Of a DNA stretch of 64,000 nucleotides, positions 41,825 through 50,885 are shown piece after piece. The first letter of the stretch is position 1, and each line of letters begins with the position of its first letter. A program made the translations under genes and the position numbers. The stretch covers positions 1 to 64,000 of the forward strand of contig DATBER010000036.1 of assembly GCA_036558905.1 (NCBI GenBank). The letters run 5' to 3'. The notes beneath the pieces are model-generated. The model searched no databases. It was not told the DNA's origin and saw only the letters and a list, made by a program, of their open reading frames with translations. The stretch comes from DASXRA01 sp036558905. Its GTDB lineage: Bacteria; Actinomycetota; Actinomycetes; Mycobacteriales; Jatrophihabitantaceae.

Positions 41825-42691
41825 GTGGCTACCTCCGAGCGTGCGGTGAGCAAGGTGCGGTACGGCCGCTGGGCGATCACGATCGTCCTCGCGCTGATGT
41901 GTCTGATATGGCTCGGTCCGCTGTGGACGCTAATCACCACGTCGATGAAGTCGACACCGGAGTCGGTCGGCGACACGTCGGCGTGGTCGTTGCCGAAGTC
42001 GCCGCTGCGTCTGTTCGACAACCTGAAGGATGCCTGGTCGACGTCGGGCCTCGCGGACGGATTCAAGGCCAGCCTGCTGTACGCGGTGTCGGGCTCGGCG
42101 CTGGCCATCCTGTGCGCGTCGCTCGGCGCCTACTCGATCACCCGGCTGCGCATCCGCGGGCGGTTCTTCTGGTTCGTGCTCGTGTTCAGCGGGACGCTGT
42201 TCCCGTTGCAGATGTACGTCATCCCACTGTTCAAGCTGTATCAGGACACCGGGCTCTACGACACCCGGGGCGGGCTGATCTGCTTCTACACCGCGATCTC
42301 CATCCCGTTCTGCCTGTTCGTCCTGCGCAGCTTCTTCGCCACCGTCCCCACCGAGGTGCAGGAAGCGGCGCGGCTCGACGGCGCCGGCGACTTCACGATC
42401 TTCTGGCGGATGTTCCTGCCGCTGGCCAAGGCGCCGATCGCCGTGCTGTTCCTGTTCCAGTTCATCTGGATCTGGAACGACCTGCTGTTCGGTCTCGTGC
42501 TGTCCACGTCGGACGGCATCCGGCCGATCGCGCCGACGCTAGCCGGCCTGCAGAGCCAGTACGCCAGCAGCGGCCAGCCGCTCGTGCTGTCCGCGACGTT
42601 GATCGCCAGTCTCCCGACGGTGGTGCTCTTCCTGCTGCTCGGGCGCTACATGATGCAAGGTCTGCAGCTCACCGGAGGAGCGACTCGATGA
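41825..42691 (+). CDS. ABC sugar transporter permease (MalG/UgpE-like)
   Basis: The 288-residue second permease has six helices and the EAA motif EVQEAARLDGAGDFTIFWRMFLPLAKAP. It lacks the extra periplasmic segment of the first permease, as expected for the MalG type. GTG start just after the preceding stop, and its stop overlaps the glycosidase ATG. Together with the preceding permease it forms the membrane channel of the importer. Confidence 0.93.
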   Translation: MATSERAVSKVRYGRWAITIVLALMCLIWLGPLWTLITTSMKSTPESVGDTSAWSLPKSPLRLFDNLKDAWSTSGLADGFKASLLYAVSGSALAILCASLGAYSITRLRIRGRFFWFVLVFSGTLFPLQMYVIPLFKLYQDTGLYDTRGGLICFYTAISIPFCLFVLRSFFATVPTEVQEAARLDGAGDFTIFWRMFLPLAKAPIAVLFLFQFIWIWNDLLFGLVLSTSDGIRPIAPTLAGLQSQYASSGQPLVLSATLIASLPTVVLFLLLGRYMMQGLQLTGGATR

Positions 42692-45600
42692 CGAAGACGG
42701 ATGTGCTGCGGTCGGCCCAGTGGCTGGGGGAGATGATCCAACGATCACTGCCGGCGACCCGCGAGACCCTGCGCGCCTCGGTCGCGGATCGTGTCCTCGA
42801 TACCCCCGAGCTGCGCGTGGAAGCGTCCGGCCTGCCGTTGTTCCGGAACGCCGGCGGGCGACTGACCCAGGCTGTGCGCATCCACGTGCCGGCCCAAGAC
42901 GCGCTCGGGCCGCTCCGGTTCACGTTGCGCGATCAGCAGGGCGCGTCCGTGGACGAGGCGCAAGCAGTCATGGCCGGCGAGGCGTTGAGCCTCGACTTGT
43001 ACGCGCCTGAGGTGCAGGCGGAGTCGACGTTCACCCTGGACGTCGCCGGGGCGGAACAGACCTGGTCCGGGCGGATCACGGTGGCCCCGCAGCGGAAGTG
43101 GACGGTGTTCCTCATCCACCACTCGCACCTCGACGTCGGGTATACCGATCCGCAGGGCATGGTGGCTCGTCACCACGACACGTACTTCGACTCTCTCATC
43201 GACCTCACGGAGGCCACCGACGACTGGCCCGACGACGCCCGGTTCAGATGGAACATCGAGGCCTCGTGGCCGCTGGTCCACTGGCTGAACCTGCGTTCGA
43301 CCTATGCGGCCGACCGTCTACTCTCGCGCATGCGCGAGGGGCTGGTCGAGGTGACCGCACTGCCGTTCAACCTGCACACCGAGGCCTGTTCGACGGACGA
43401 GTTGTACCGGCTCCTGCGTACGACCGAGACGTTGCGGAACAGGTACGGCGTGCCGGTCACCACCGCGATGCAGACCGACGTTCCCGGGTCGACGGTCGGC
43501 CTGGTGGACGCGCTCGCCGACGCCGACATCGGCTATCTGGCGGCAGCGCACAACTGGGCCGGTCGGTCGGTGCCGTTCCGGGTCGGCGGCCAGGAACTGG
43601 AGCGGCCCTTCTACTGGGCCGCGCCGAGCGGGAACCGGGTGCTGACCTGGTTCACCGACAGCGCCCACGGCCTGTCCTACATGGAGGGCAACATCATCGG
43701 GCTGGCGGATGACTACGAGACCGCGCTTGCCGTCCTGCCCGCCTACCTTCAGGCATTGGCCAGCCGGCCCTACCCGCTCGCGCACATGGTCCCCGGATGG
43801 TCGAAGCTGATCGACGGCGTGCCGATCTCGAAGCGCCCGTACGAGCACGACGTGCTGCACCTGCGGATCCAGGGCGCGTTCGCCGACAATGCCTCCCCGA
43901 GTCTCGTGCCGGCCGCGATCGTCCGGCAGTGGAACGACACGTTCGCCTATCCGCGGCTGCGCATGGCCACGAACCGCGAGTTCTTCGCGGACGCGGAGCA
44001 GCGTCTCGCCGGGCGCATCCCCACCTACACCGGTGACTGGACGAACTGGTGGGCCGACGGAATCGGCTCCGGGGCGCGCCCCCTCGGCTACAGCCGGCGG
44101 GCCCAGGCCGCGCTGACCACAGCCGAGACGTTGCATGCGGCCGCCGACCTGCGAAGCGGCGCGCACAGTGACGTCGCGGACAAGACGGATCGGGTGCACG
44201 AGAAGCTGGCGCTGTTCGACGAGCACACCTGGGGAGCCGGCAACCCCTGGGACGACGGCGAGGAGCATCGGCACTCCGGCGGGCTGCAGTGGGCGCGCAA
44301 GTCCGAGTACGCCACCCAGGCATACGACGAGGCGCAGGATCTGCTGGCCGCGGGGGCTCGGCGGTTCGGCGACACGTTCGCCCCGACGGCCGGCGCGCTG
44401 GCCACCGTTCTCGTGGTCAATGCCGCCAGCCGGGTTCGTACCGATCTCGCCCGGATCTTCCTGCCCGCCAGCAAGGTGCCGCTCGACGTGCGGATCGGCC
44501 TCGTCGACGCCCGGGACGGCGCGCAGGTTCCGCACCGGGAGGACCGGCAGGAGAACCCGCGCCGCCCTATCGGCCGATACCTGGAGTTCGTGATCCGCGA
44601 TGTCCCCGGTGTGGGGTTCGCCCGGGTGGACGTGGTCGCGGGCGACGGTCCGGAGCAGGCGGTGGATCTCGACGACGCGATGGTGGCCGAGAACGACCGC
44701 TACCGGTTGACGTACGCGCCGGCCGACGCCTGCGTGTCCTCGATCTTCGACAAGATCGCCGGCCGCGAGCTCGTCGACACGGCCGCCGCAGCCGGGTTCA
44801 ACCAATACCTCTACGACCGCTACACCACCGCCCCGCACGTCAACCATCTGTCCAGCCGCACCACGGCCGACCCGTCGCTGCTGGGCGACCGAAACGTCGG
44901 TCATCACGCGAACGTCGTTCGCGCGACGCGGGACGCGGTGGGCGAGACGCTCGTCGTCGATCTGCAGGGTGCTGGGACCGACTGGATTCGCACGACCATT
45001 CATTTGCCGCGTGGCGTCGATCGGGTCGACATCACCAACCGCCTGCACAAGCAGGCCGTGGCGGACAAGGAGAGCGGATTCTTCTGCTTCCCGTTCGACA
45101 TCCCGGCCGGTCCCGTGGCGTACGAGCTGAGCGGCGGTGTCGGCACCGCTGACGGCCCGGTCGTGCCCGGTGCCGCGCACCACATGCGGGCGGTCCGGCA
45201 CTGGGTTGCGCTCGAGCACGCCGACCTGGCCGTGGCGTGGGCGACGCTCGAGGCTCCGCTCGTCCAGTTCGGCAATGTGCACCTGCCGTACGCACCGTTC
45301 CCGCCGACACTGCAGCTCGACCGCGCGGAGCCGGCAACCATCTACTCCTGGGCGCTCAACAACATCTGGGACACCAACTTCCCGGCGCAGCAACAGGGGG
45401 AGATGGCTTTCCGCTACGCCGTTGCGTCCGCCAGCGGCATGCCGCCCCGCCAGCTCGCGACCGCAACCGCGGACGGGCTCGTCGCGCCGCTGGTCGCCGT
45501 GCTGGCGACCGGGCCGGAAACCGGTCCGGCCGACGGCGTGTTCTGCACGGTCGACCATCCCGGCGTGCGGATCGCCGCCGTCGGGCGGTCTCGGAGCGGG

Positions 45601-45801
45601 CACGACTTCGCGATCCGGCTGCTGTCGACTCATCCGGGTGAGGTCCGGACGCGACTGCGGCTGCCGGGCCGAACCGCGCGGGCCGCGTGGACCGGGACGT
45701 ATCTCGAGCGGCGGCTCGTTCCCGCGGCGATCACCGGCGACGGAATCGATGTCGTCGTACCGGCCGAGGCAGGCGCTGCGGTCGTCATCGATCTTGGGTG
45801 A
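42688..45801 (+). CDS. GH38-like alpha-mannosidase
   Basis: This 1037-residue enzyme lacks a signal peptide, so it acts in the cytoplasm on imported sugar. After about 135 residues of beta-rich N-domain, HHSHLDVGYTD (H147, D149) gives the H-x-D zinc pair of family 38. QTDVPG (D264) is the likely nucleophile and LFDEHTWGAGNPW (H513) the final zinc His. A large beta-domain region (about 560-1037) follows. Family 38 retaining alpha-mannosidases remove terminal mannose. Coupled by ATGA to the importer, with phosphomannose-isomerase-like and repressor genes nearby, mannosides are the probable substrate; close specificity is uncertain. Confidence 0.85.
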   Translation: MTKTDVLRSAQWLGEMIQRSLPATRETLRASVADRVLDTPELRVEASGLPLFRNAGGRLTQAVRIHVPAQDALGPLRFTLRDQQGASVDEAQAVMAGEALSLDLYAPEVQAESTFTLDVAGAEQTWSGRITVAPQRKWTVFLIHHSHLDVGYTDPQGMVARHHDTYFDSLIDLTEATDDWPDDARFRWNIEASWPLVHWLNLRSTYAADRLLSRMREGLVEVTALPFNLHTEACSTDELYRLLRTTETLRNRYGVPVTTAMQTDVPGSTVGLVDALADADIGYLAAAHNWAGRSVPFRVGGQELERPFYWAAPSGNRVLTWFTDSAHGLSYMEGNIIGLADDYETALAVLPAYLQALASRPYPLAHMVPGWSKLIDGVPISKRPYEHDVLHLRIQGAFADNASPSLVPAAIVRQWNDTFAYPRLRMATNREFFADAEQRLAGRIPTYTGDWTNWWADGIGSGARPLGYSRRAQAALTTAETLHAAADLRSGAHSDVADKTDRVHEKLALFDEHTWGAGNPWDDGEEHRHSGGLQWARKSEYATQAYDEAQDLLAAGARRFGDTFAPTAGALATVLVVNAASRVRTDLARIFLPASKVPLDVRIGLVDARDGAQVPHREDRQENPRRPIGRYLEFVIRDVPGVGFARVDVVAGDGPEQAVDLDDAMVAENDRYRLTYAPADACVSSIFDKIAGRELVDTAAAAGFNQYLYDRYTTAPHVNHLSSRTTADPSLLGDRNVGHHANVVRATRDAVGETLVVDLQGAGTDWIRTTIHLPRGVDRVDITNRLHKQAVADKESGFFCFPFDIPAGPVAYELSGGVGTADGPVVPGAAHHMRAVRHWVALEHADLAVAWATLEAPLVQFGNVHLPYAPFPPTLQLDRAEPATIYSWALNNIWDTNFPAQQQGEMAFRYAVASASGMPPRQLATATADGLVAPLVAVLATGPETGPADGVFCTVDHPGVRIAAVGRSRSGHDFAIRLLSTHPGEVRTRLRLPGRTARAAWTGTYLERRLVPAAITGDGIDVVVPAEAGAAVVIDLG

Positions 45802-45869
45802 GGGTTTGGCTCGCTAGTAGGCAACGATCCGGACAAGTGGTCAGACGACTGGCCTCAAAGGAGGTTCGC

Positions 45870-47570
45870 GTGCACACGTCAGACAGCACCGAGGAGAATC
45901 GTCCGGGCGGCGTTCCGCGCCGGAGGTTCCTGCAGGGCGCGGGGGTCGTCGCAGCCGGCAGCCTGCTGCCCGGCGCGGCCAACCTGCTGCGAATCGGCAG
46001 CGGTTCCGCGGCGGCGGCCGCGGAGCCGGTCGAGGTCGTCGTGGACGCCGGAGCCCGCGGACCGGTCATCCCGAGCGACTTCACCGGCCTGAGCTTCGAG
46101 CGGGGTGCGCTGAACTCCGGCAACGCGGATGTGCCGGGCTACTTCTTCAGCCCGACGAACCGCGAGCTGGTCACCCTTTTCCGCAACGCGGCGATCAAGA
46201 ACCTGCGCGTCGGCGCCGGCACGGTGGACCAGCAGATCCCCGTCGGCACCGGCAGCGACGGCTACAAGGCTGTGGACGAGCTGTTCCGATTCGCGGCCGC
46301 TGCCGGGGTGAGCGTGAACTACAACGTGCGCCTGTTCAACCCGTCCAGCGCTCCCATCCCGGATCTCGTCGCGGACGACGCCGACGCCGCAAACTACATA
46401 TGGCGGCGTTACCGCGGCTTGGTCAGCTCGTTTTCGATCGGCAACGAACCGGACTGGCATTCGTTCCACGTCGGCGACCCGGCGATCTTCGAGACCACCC
46501 CGAACGAGCCGGGCACGGCCTACCCGTCCTACCTCGATACCTGGCGGGAATTCGCCGGGGCCATGCACGCGGCTGCGCCCGGCGCGAAGTTCTCCGGCCC
46601 GGACACCGGCAACTACGGCACTCGGGGTGGTGTGCCCTACGTGACGTTCACCCCGGACATGGCAACCGGCATTTCGTGGACCGAGCAGTTCACCAAGGAC
46701 GAGCGCGGCTCCGGGCTTCTCAAGGATGCGTACCAGCATTACTACGTCGGCGGCAGTCCTCTCACCACGACCGCCGCACAGGCGATCGACAACATGCTGT
46801 CCGCGGAATGGGTCGAGCAGGCCGAGATCGGCACCCAGCCCACCGGGGCCGACTCCAGTACCACCGCGTACGTTCCGTACCCCTGGCTGTACACGCGCAT
46901 CGTCGCGCCGACCGTGGCCGCCGGCCTGCCGGTCCGGCTGACCGAGTCGAACGACTACCTCACCGGGATTCCGGGAGCCAGCGACGCGTTCGCGTCCGCG
47001 CTCTGGGCGCTCGACTACATGCACTGGTGGGCGGCGCACGGGGCGAACGGCGTGAACTTCCACAACAAGCAGTGGATCTACACCGATACCATCACCCCGG
47101 CGCTCGGCAGCTACACCCCGATTCCCGGGTCGTGCAGCGCGCCCGGATGCGGGAACTACCGCGTCGCCCCGAAGGGATACGCCATCAAGGCGTTCGACCT
47201 CGGTGCGCACGGAGAGGTGAAGCCGCTGAGCTTGGCCAAGCCGTCGGACGTCAACCTGACGGCCTACGCGGTCGGCGGCCAACGCGATCTCTACATCACG
47301 GTCATCAACAAGACGCACGGCGCCGGCAGCACGGACGCGCAGGTGACGATCGAGCCGCAGCACTTCAGTTGGTCCGACGCAACGTCGATCACCCTCGACG
47401 CCGGTGAGCCCGGAGACCCGTCGTCGGCGTCCGCGACGCTCGGCGGTGCGACGATCGGCAACGACGTGCCGTGGCAGGGAAAGTGGAGCCGGATCGGCCC
47501 GAGCGCCGGCGGCCGAGTCGTAGTGACCGTCCGGGCGGCCACCGCCACCGTCGTGCGACTTCACGGCTAG
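45870..47570 (+). CDS. Tat-exported GH79-like glycoside hydrolase
   Basis: The 566-residue protein has a twin-arginine signal (PRRRFLQGAGVVAAG, about residues 16-50). It then has a clan-A TIM barrel with acid/base E193 in FSIGNEPDWHS and probable nucleophile E359 in VRLTESNDY, and a C-terminal beta domain. This resembles family 79 (beta-glucuronidase/heparanase) more than family 30, but I am not certain. It would cut a glycan outside the cell, releasing pieces for the importer. GTG start follows AAAGGAGG. It lies 68 bases after the mannosidase gene and probably belongs to the same operon. Confidence 0.8.
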   Translation: MHTSDSTEENRPGGVPRRRFLQGAGVVAAGSLLPGAANLLRIGSGSAAAAAEPVEVVVDAGARGPVIPSDFTGLSFERGALNSGNADVPGYFFSPTNRELVTLFRNAAIKNLRVGAGTVDQQIPVGTGSDGYKAVDELFRFAAAAGVSVNYNVRLFNPSSAPIPDLVADDADAANYIWRRYRGLVSSFSIGNEPDWHSFHVGDPAIFETTPNEPGTAYPSYLDTWREFAGAMHAAAPGAKFSGPDTGNYGTRGGVPYVTFTPDMATGISWTEQFTKDERGSGLLKDAYQHYYVGGSPLTTTAAQAIDNMLSAEWVEQAEIGTQPTGADSSTTAYVPYPWLYTRIVAPTVAAGLPVRLTESNDYLTGIPGASDAFASALWALDYMHWWAAHGANGVNFHNKQWIYTDTITPALGSYTPIPGSCSAPGCGNYRVAPKGYAIKAFDLGAHGEVKPLSLAKPSDVNLTAYAVGGQRDLYITVINKTHGAGSTDAQVTIEPQHFSWSDATSITLDAGEPGDPSSASATLGGATIGNDVPWQGKWSRIGPSAGGRVVVTVRAATATVVRLHG

Positions 47571-47594
47571 CGGGCGTACGTCCGAGGGCCCGCT
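47569..47594 (+). terminator. Weak hairpin overlapping the stop of the GH79-like gene
   Basis: AGCGGGC (47569-47575) and GCCCGCT (47588-47594) form a 7-base stem with a 12-base loop that starts in the stop codon. It may end the sugar operon before the broken kinase. The stem is short and lacks a T-run. Confidence 0.3.
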
Positions 47595-47614
47595 CGGCGA
47601 GGCACGAAGATCGC

Positions 47615-47952
47615 ATGGCAGCCGAGCGGGTACCCGTGCTGGAGGTGGGCGGCACGCATGTCAGTGCCGCGTTGATCGATGTCGTGGATTGGTCGATCGT
47701 GGCCGGGACGTTGAGCCGGCACGGGCTGGACGGTCAGGCCTTGGCGGCGCGGTTGTTGGGCGCGTTCGTGGCCGCGGCCGACACCCTGGACGCCGCGGAG
47801 GCGGCTCGTTGGGGGGCCTTGCCCGGACCGTCATCGACACCGCGATCACCACGCTCGGCACTGCGCTCGCCCCTACTTCGACCGCTTCGGCGCCCAGGTG
47901 GTCATCGGCGGGTCCATGTCAGCCTCCTGGGAGCTGTGCGCCGACTTCTTTA
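47615..47952 (+). pseudogene. Collapsed ROK-family sugar kinase
   Basis: The first 80 codons from the ATG at 47615 read like a ROK kinase N-terminus (VPVLEVGGTHVSAALID, the ATP phosphate loop). The sequence then jumps to VIDTAITTLGTALAP and, in another frame, to PYFDRFGAQVVIGGSMSASWELCADFF, which is the ROK C-terminus. Some 150 residues in the middle, including the sugar-binding DHD and zinc motif, are gone, and a further base is lost near 47870. The intact gene probably phosphorylated the sugar imported by this cluster. Confidence 0.75.
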
Positions 47953-49611
47953 GCACGGATTGCTGATTATGTTGCGGAAGTTGGTGAAGCGCACGACGGT
48001 ACTGCCGCCACCGCCGAACCGCAGGTAGGTGAGCGGGAGGAGCGAACCGTACTGAGCGTTGCGTCCGAAGTTGCGGGTCTCGCCGGGCGTGTCGTTGCCG
48101 AACTGCCAGGTGCAGTTGCCTCGGACGTCGGTGTTGGTGAAGAACGGGTAGAACTGTGCGGGCTCACCGGTGTCGGTCAGGGGTATGAGCGTGCAACCCG
48201 CACCGGTCGAGACGTTGCACGTGGGCTCGATGTCCGGCAGGTCGGCCTCGAACGCCGTGCGCTGGTACGGCTGGTCGAGATTTGCTCCGGTCAGCGCGCT
48301 GGTGAACTGGAACGGGGTGGGGTGCAGCTTCGTGTTTCCGTCCGGCCAGACCGGTGTGTAGGAGACGCCATCGAATCCGGTGTTGGTGTCGGTGCATCCC
48401 TGTACCCGGTACAGCAGTGCCTCGGACGCGGGGAAGCAGAAGTTGTCGTCCTCGTCCGTCGGCTGCTGGTTGGCGCCGCTGCCCTCGGTGTTGCCGGCCG
48501 GGCAGGTGGTCGGGTTGCCGGCGCTGTCGAGCCCGAACGGCGTCGCCGGCACCGTCGCGCCGTTGCAGAACTGGAAGTGGCCGATCTCGTCGGAGAAGGC
48601 GACGTTGTAGCTGTGGGCCGCCCAGATGACCCGCGTCTGCTCGGAAGCGGTGCTGTACATCGGGTGGAACGCGTAGGGGATCGCGTTGCAGCTCGTACCG
48701 GTCGGGTCGTACTGGATCTGGGTGAACCCGTTGGCCGGGCTGGCCGTCATGGAGCCGGACTTGTTGTTGGACAGGTCGTTGATCTGGGCCTGCACACCGT
48801 CGCGGGTGTCGTGAATGCTCACCTGCAACCGGTCACCGGAATTCATGAACAGGTCCTGCCTGGGGTTCGGGGTGTACGTGGCGAGCGTGGCGTCGAGCTG
48901 GTTCGCCGGAGCCTGGGCGACGCCGTTCTTGGTGACGAACGCGAACTGGAAGGTCTCGATGCCGACCTTCGCGGCGCAGGTGTCGTTCTGCAGGGTTCCC
49001 GCGACCGGGTCCTCGAGCAGGCTGAACACGTTCATCGCCGCACACCACTGGGTGGGGCTGCAGGTGTCGGCGCCCACGGCCTTCGCCCAGGTCGGCCACG
49101 GCACCCAACCCGGCGGGTAGAACTGCAACTCCAGGAACGCGGTGCCGGGGTGATTCGGCGACACGGCCGGGTCGACGATGTTGCTGTCGCTGTCGGGCGT
49201 GCAGGTCGAGACCTGCTCCGGGTACGACTGGGTGTCGCACAGCGCCATTCCGAACCACAACGAGCCGTTCAGCTCGAAGTTGTAGCCCTTGCCGGGCTGG
49301 GTCGGGTGGGCCGGCGTCGGGTCGTTCGGCAGCGTCACCCCGTAGCGCATGTTGTTCCCCGCGCCGGGCTTGTTCGAGTAGAACAGCAAGGACGGCTCGT
49401 CGTGTCCGACGTACTCGTCCTCGCCGTACACGGCTTTGGAGTCGACGAGGTCCGGGCACTGCGCGCTGTATTCGCACATGATGTTCAGATGCTGGCTCGC
49501 GGATCGGGTCGGGCTGGCGGATGCCGAACCGGCAGCCGCTGCCGACGCGCCGACGGCGACCGTTGCGGCGAGGATGACTAGCCAGCGTCGGGTGATGGTC
49601 TGACTGAGCAT
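47950..49611 (-). CDS. Secreted cysteine-rich protein of unknown function
   Basis: This 553-residue exported protein has a signal peptide (about residues 8-35) and about 17 cysteines spread along the chain (MCEYSAQCPD, TCTPD, DTCSP, QWCAAM, FCNG, FCFP, terminal SNPC), suggesting many disulfides. Aromatic- and Gly/Asn/Pro-rich segments such as LWFGMALCDTQ and AFLELQFYPPGW suggest a beta-sandwich, possibly carbohydrate-active or surface-binding. I do not recognise the family. I chose the ATG at 49611, giving a normal signal; a longer frame adds 22 residues. It stands alone with a 230-base leader behind the ABC operon, and its end abuts the broken kinase. Confidence 0.8.
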   Translation of the reverse strand: MLSQTITRRWLVILAATVAVGASAAAAGSASASPTRSASQHLNIMCEYSAQCPDLVDSKAVYGEDEYVGHDEPSLLFYSNKPGAGNNMRYGVTLPNDPTPAHPTQPGKGYNFELNGSLWFGMALCDTQSYPEQVSTCTPDSDSNIVDPAVSPNHPGTAFLELQFYPPGWVPWPTWAKAVGADTCSPTQWCAAMNVFSLLEDPVAGTLQNDTCAAKVGIETFQFAFVTKNGVAQAPANQLDATLATYTPNPRQDLFMNSGDRLQVSIHDTRDGVQAQINDLSNNKSGSMTASPANGFTQIQYDPTGTSCNAIPYAFHPMYSTASEQTRVIWAAHSYNVAFSDEIGHFQFCNGATVPATPFGLDSAGNPTTCPAGNTEGSGANQQPTDEDDNFCFPASEALLYRVQGCTDTNTGFDGVSYTPVWPDGNTKLHPTPFQFTSALTGANLDQPYQRTAFEADLPDIEPTCNVSTGAGCTLIPLTDTGEPAQFYPFFTNTDVRGNCTWQFGNDTPGETRNFGRNAQYGSLLPLTYLRFGGGGSTVVRFTNFRNIISNPC

Positions 49612-49844
49612 GACTGACGCTCCGCATGAGCGGGCCACCGGCTTCTGCAGTCGCTTTGCGTGACCCGCGGCGGCCAAGAGGGGCCACGCTACGAACGCTC
49701 CGCTTTCAGTCGCCGACCACTCTGGCCCGACCGGCCCGCGCGGTCAAGGATGAATCACGCACAGTGACTCCTGGGTCCTCGATCAGCCGGAGACCGGGCG
49801 CCGAGTCGACGCTGACCGGCAGCCCGGTCGGCGAAGCTCGGGGC

Positions 49845-50885
49845 TCAGCGAACGGAAGCGGGTGCCGTCGCCTGCGGGGTGGTCGGCTGGGCGCTGGCGG
49901 TGGTGATTCGCCGGGTCGGGCGGAGGTGGTGACCGGTGATCCACCAGAAGCACAAGCCGATCAGGATGACGGCGACGCCGGTGAACAGCGCGGTCTCGTA
50001 CCACTGGAACGGCCAGTACCGGTTGGCCGGTTGGTAGCTGATGGTCTGGTGGTAGCCGGTCAGGCAGGTACGGGTGGCGACGCACGGGTCGTCGGGATGT
50101 ACGGCGATCCGGTTGACGGCGTGCCCGGACGGGTCGGTGATCTGGCTGGACACGATCCAGGCACCGGGCCTGGTCAGGCTGTCTCCCGGCGGCCGCACCA
50201 GCTTGCTGCCCGGGCCCGGGGGCTGGAGCGCGGCAGTGGCGTGCAGCGGCGCCGCGAAGTGGGGTCGGATCCAGGCGAGGACGACGAGGCGGGCGGCGAT
50301 GTATCCGACGAGCGTCGCGGCCATGGCGGGCAGGCTGCGCCGGATCAACAGCCCGGCGGTCAAACCGAACGCGAATGCGAAGGCGGCGTAGCCGATCGGG
50401 GCGATGTCACGCTCGGAGAAGATCGTCGGGTCGAACTTGTTCTGGGAGATGAGGTCGAAGGGGGTGGACCACCAGGTGACCAGCCAGGTGAGCACGGCTG
50501 ACGCGGCCACGCTGGCGGCGCCGACCACGGCAATCTTGGCGCCCAGCCAGCGCGTTCGGGTGACCGATTGGGTCCAGGCCAGTCGGTAGGTGCCGGTGTC
50601 GAACTCGCGGGCGATGAGCGGCGCGCCCCAGAACACGCCGGTCACGGCCGGCAGGAAGAGGATGAGCACTGAGCCGAGCAGCGTCTGCAGCCACTTGTAG
50701 TGCTGGGTGAAGGCGCTGGTCGCGGTGTCGCAGTCGTTGACCGCGGAGCAGGTCCGGATGCCGCTGGTGTCGTACCAGTGCCGCAGCTGCAGCCCGGTGA
50801 TGATCACTATGACCGCGAGGACCGCGAGCGCTCCGAACACGACGGCCGCTTGGGTACGGAACTGCCGCCAGGCCAGCCAGGTCAT
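49845..50885 (-). CDS. ABC-2-type membrane permease
   Basis: The 346-residue membrane protein has six hydrophobic segments (about residues 17-35, 70-90, 118-140, 165-182, 185-205 and 296-316), with a large outside loop (about 205-295) containing Cys pairs. The opening MTWLAWRQFRTQAAV is typical of actinobacterial ABC-2 permeases linked to YtrA-type regulators. It overlaps the ATPase gene by four bases (ATGA). It probably exports a lipid, peptide or antibiotic; the substrate is unknown. Confidence 0.88.
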   Translation of the reverse strand: MTWLAWRQFRTQAAVVFGALAVLAVIVIITGLQLRHWYDTSGIRTCSAVNDCDTATSAFTQHYKWLQTLLGSVLILFLPAVTGVFWGAPLIAREFDTGTYRLAWTQSVTRTRWLGAKIAVVGAASVAASAVLTWLVTWWSTPFDLISQNKFDPTIFSERDIAPIGYAAFAFAFGLTAGLLIRRSLPAMAATLVGYIAARLVVLAWIRPHFAAPLHATAALQPPGPGSKLVRPPGDSLTRPGAWIVSSQITDPSGHAVNRIAVHPDDPCVATRTCLTGYHQTISYQPANRYWPFQWYETALFTGVAVILIGLCFWWITGHHLRPTRRITTASAQPTTPQATAPASVR

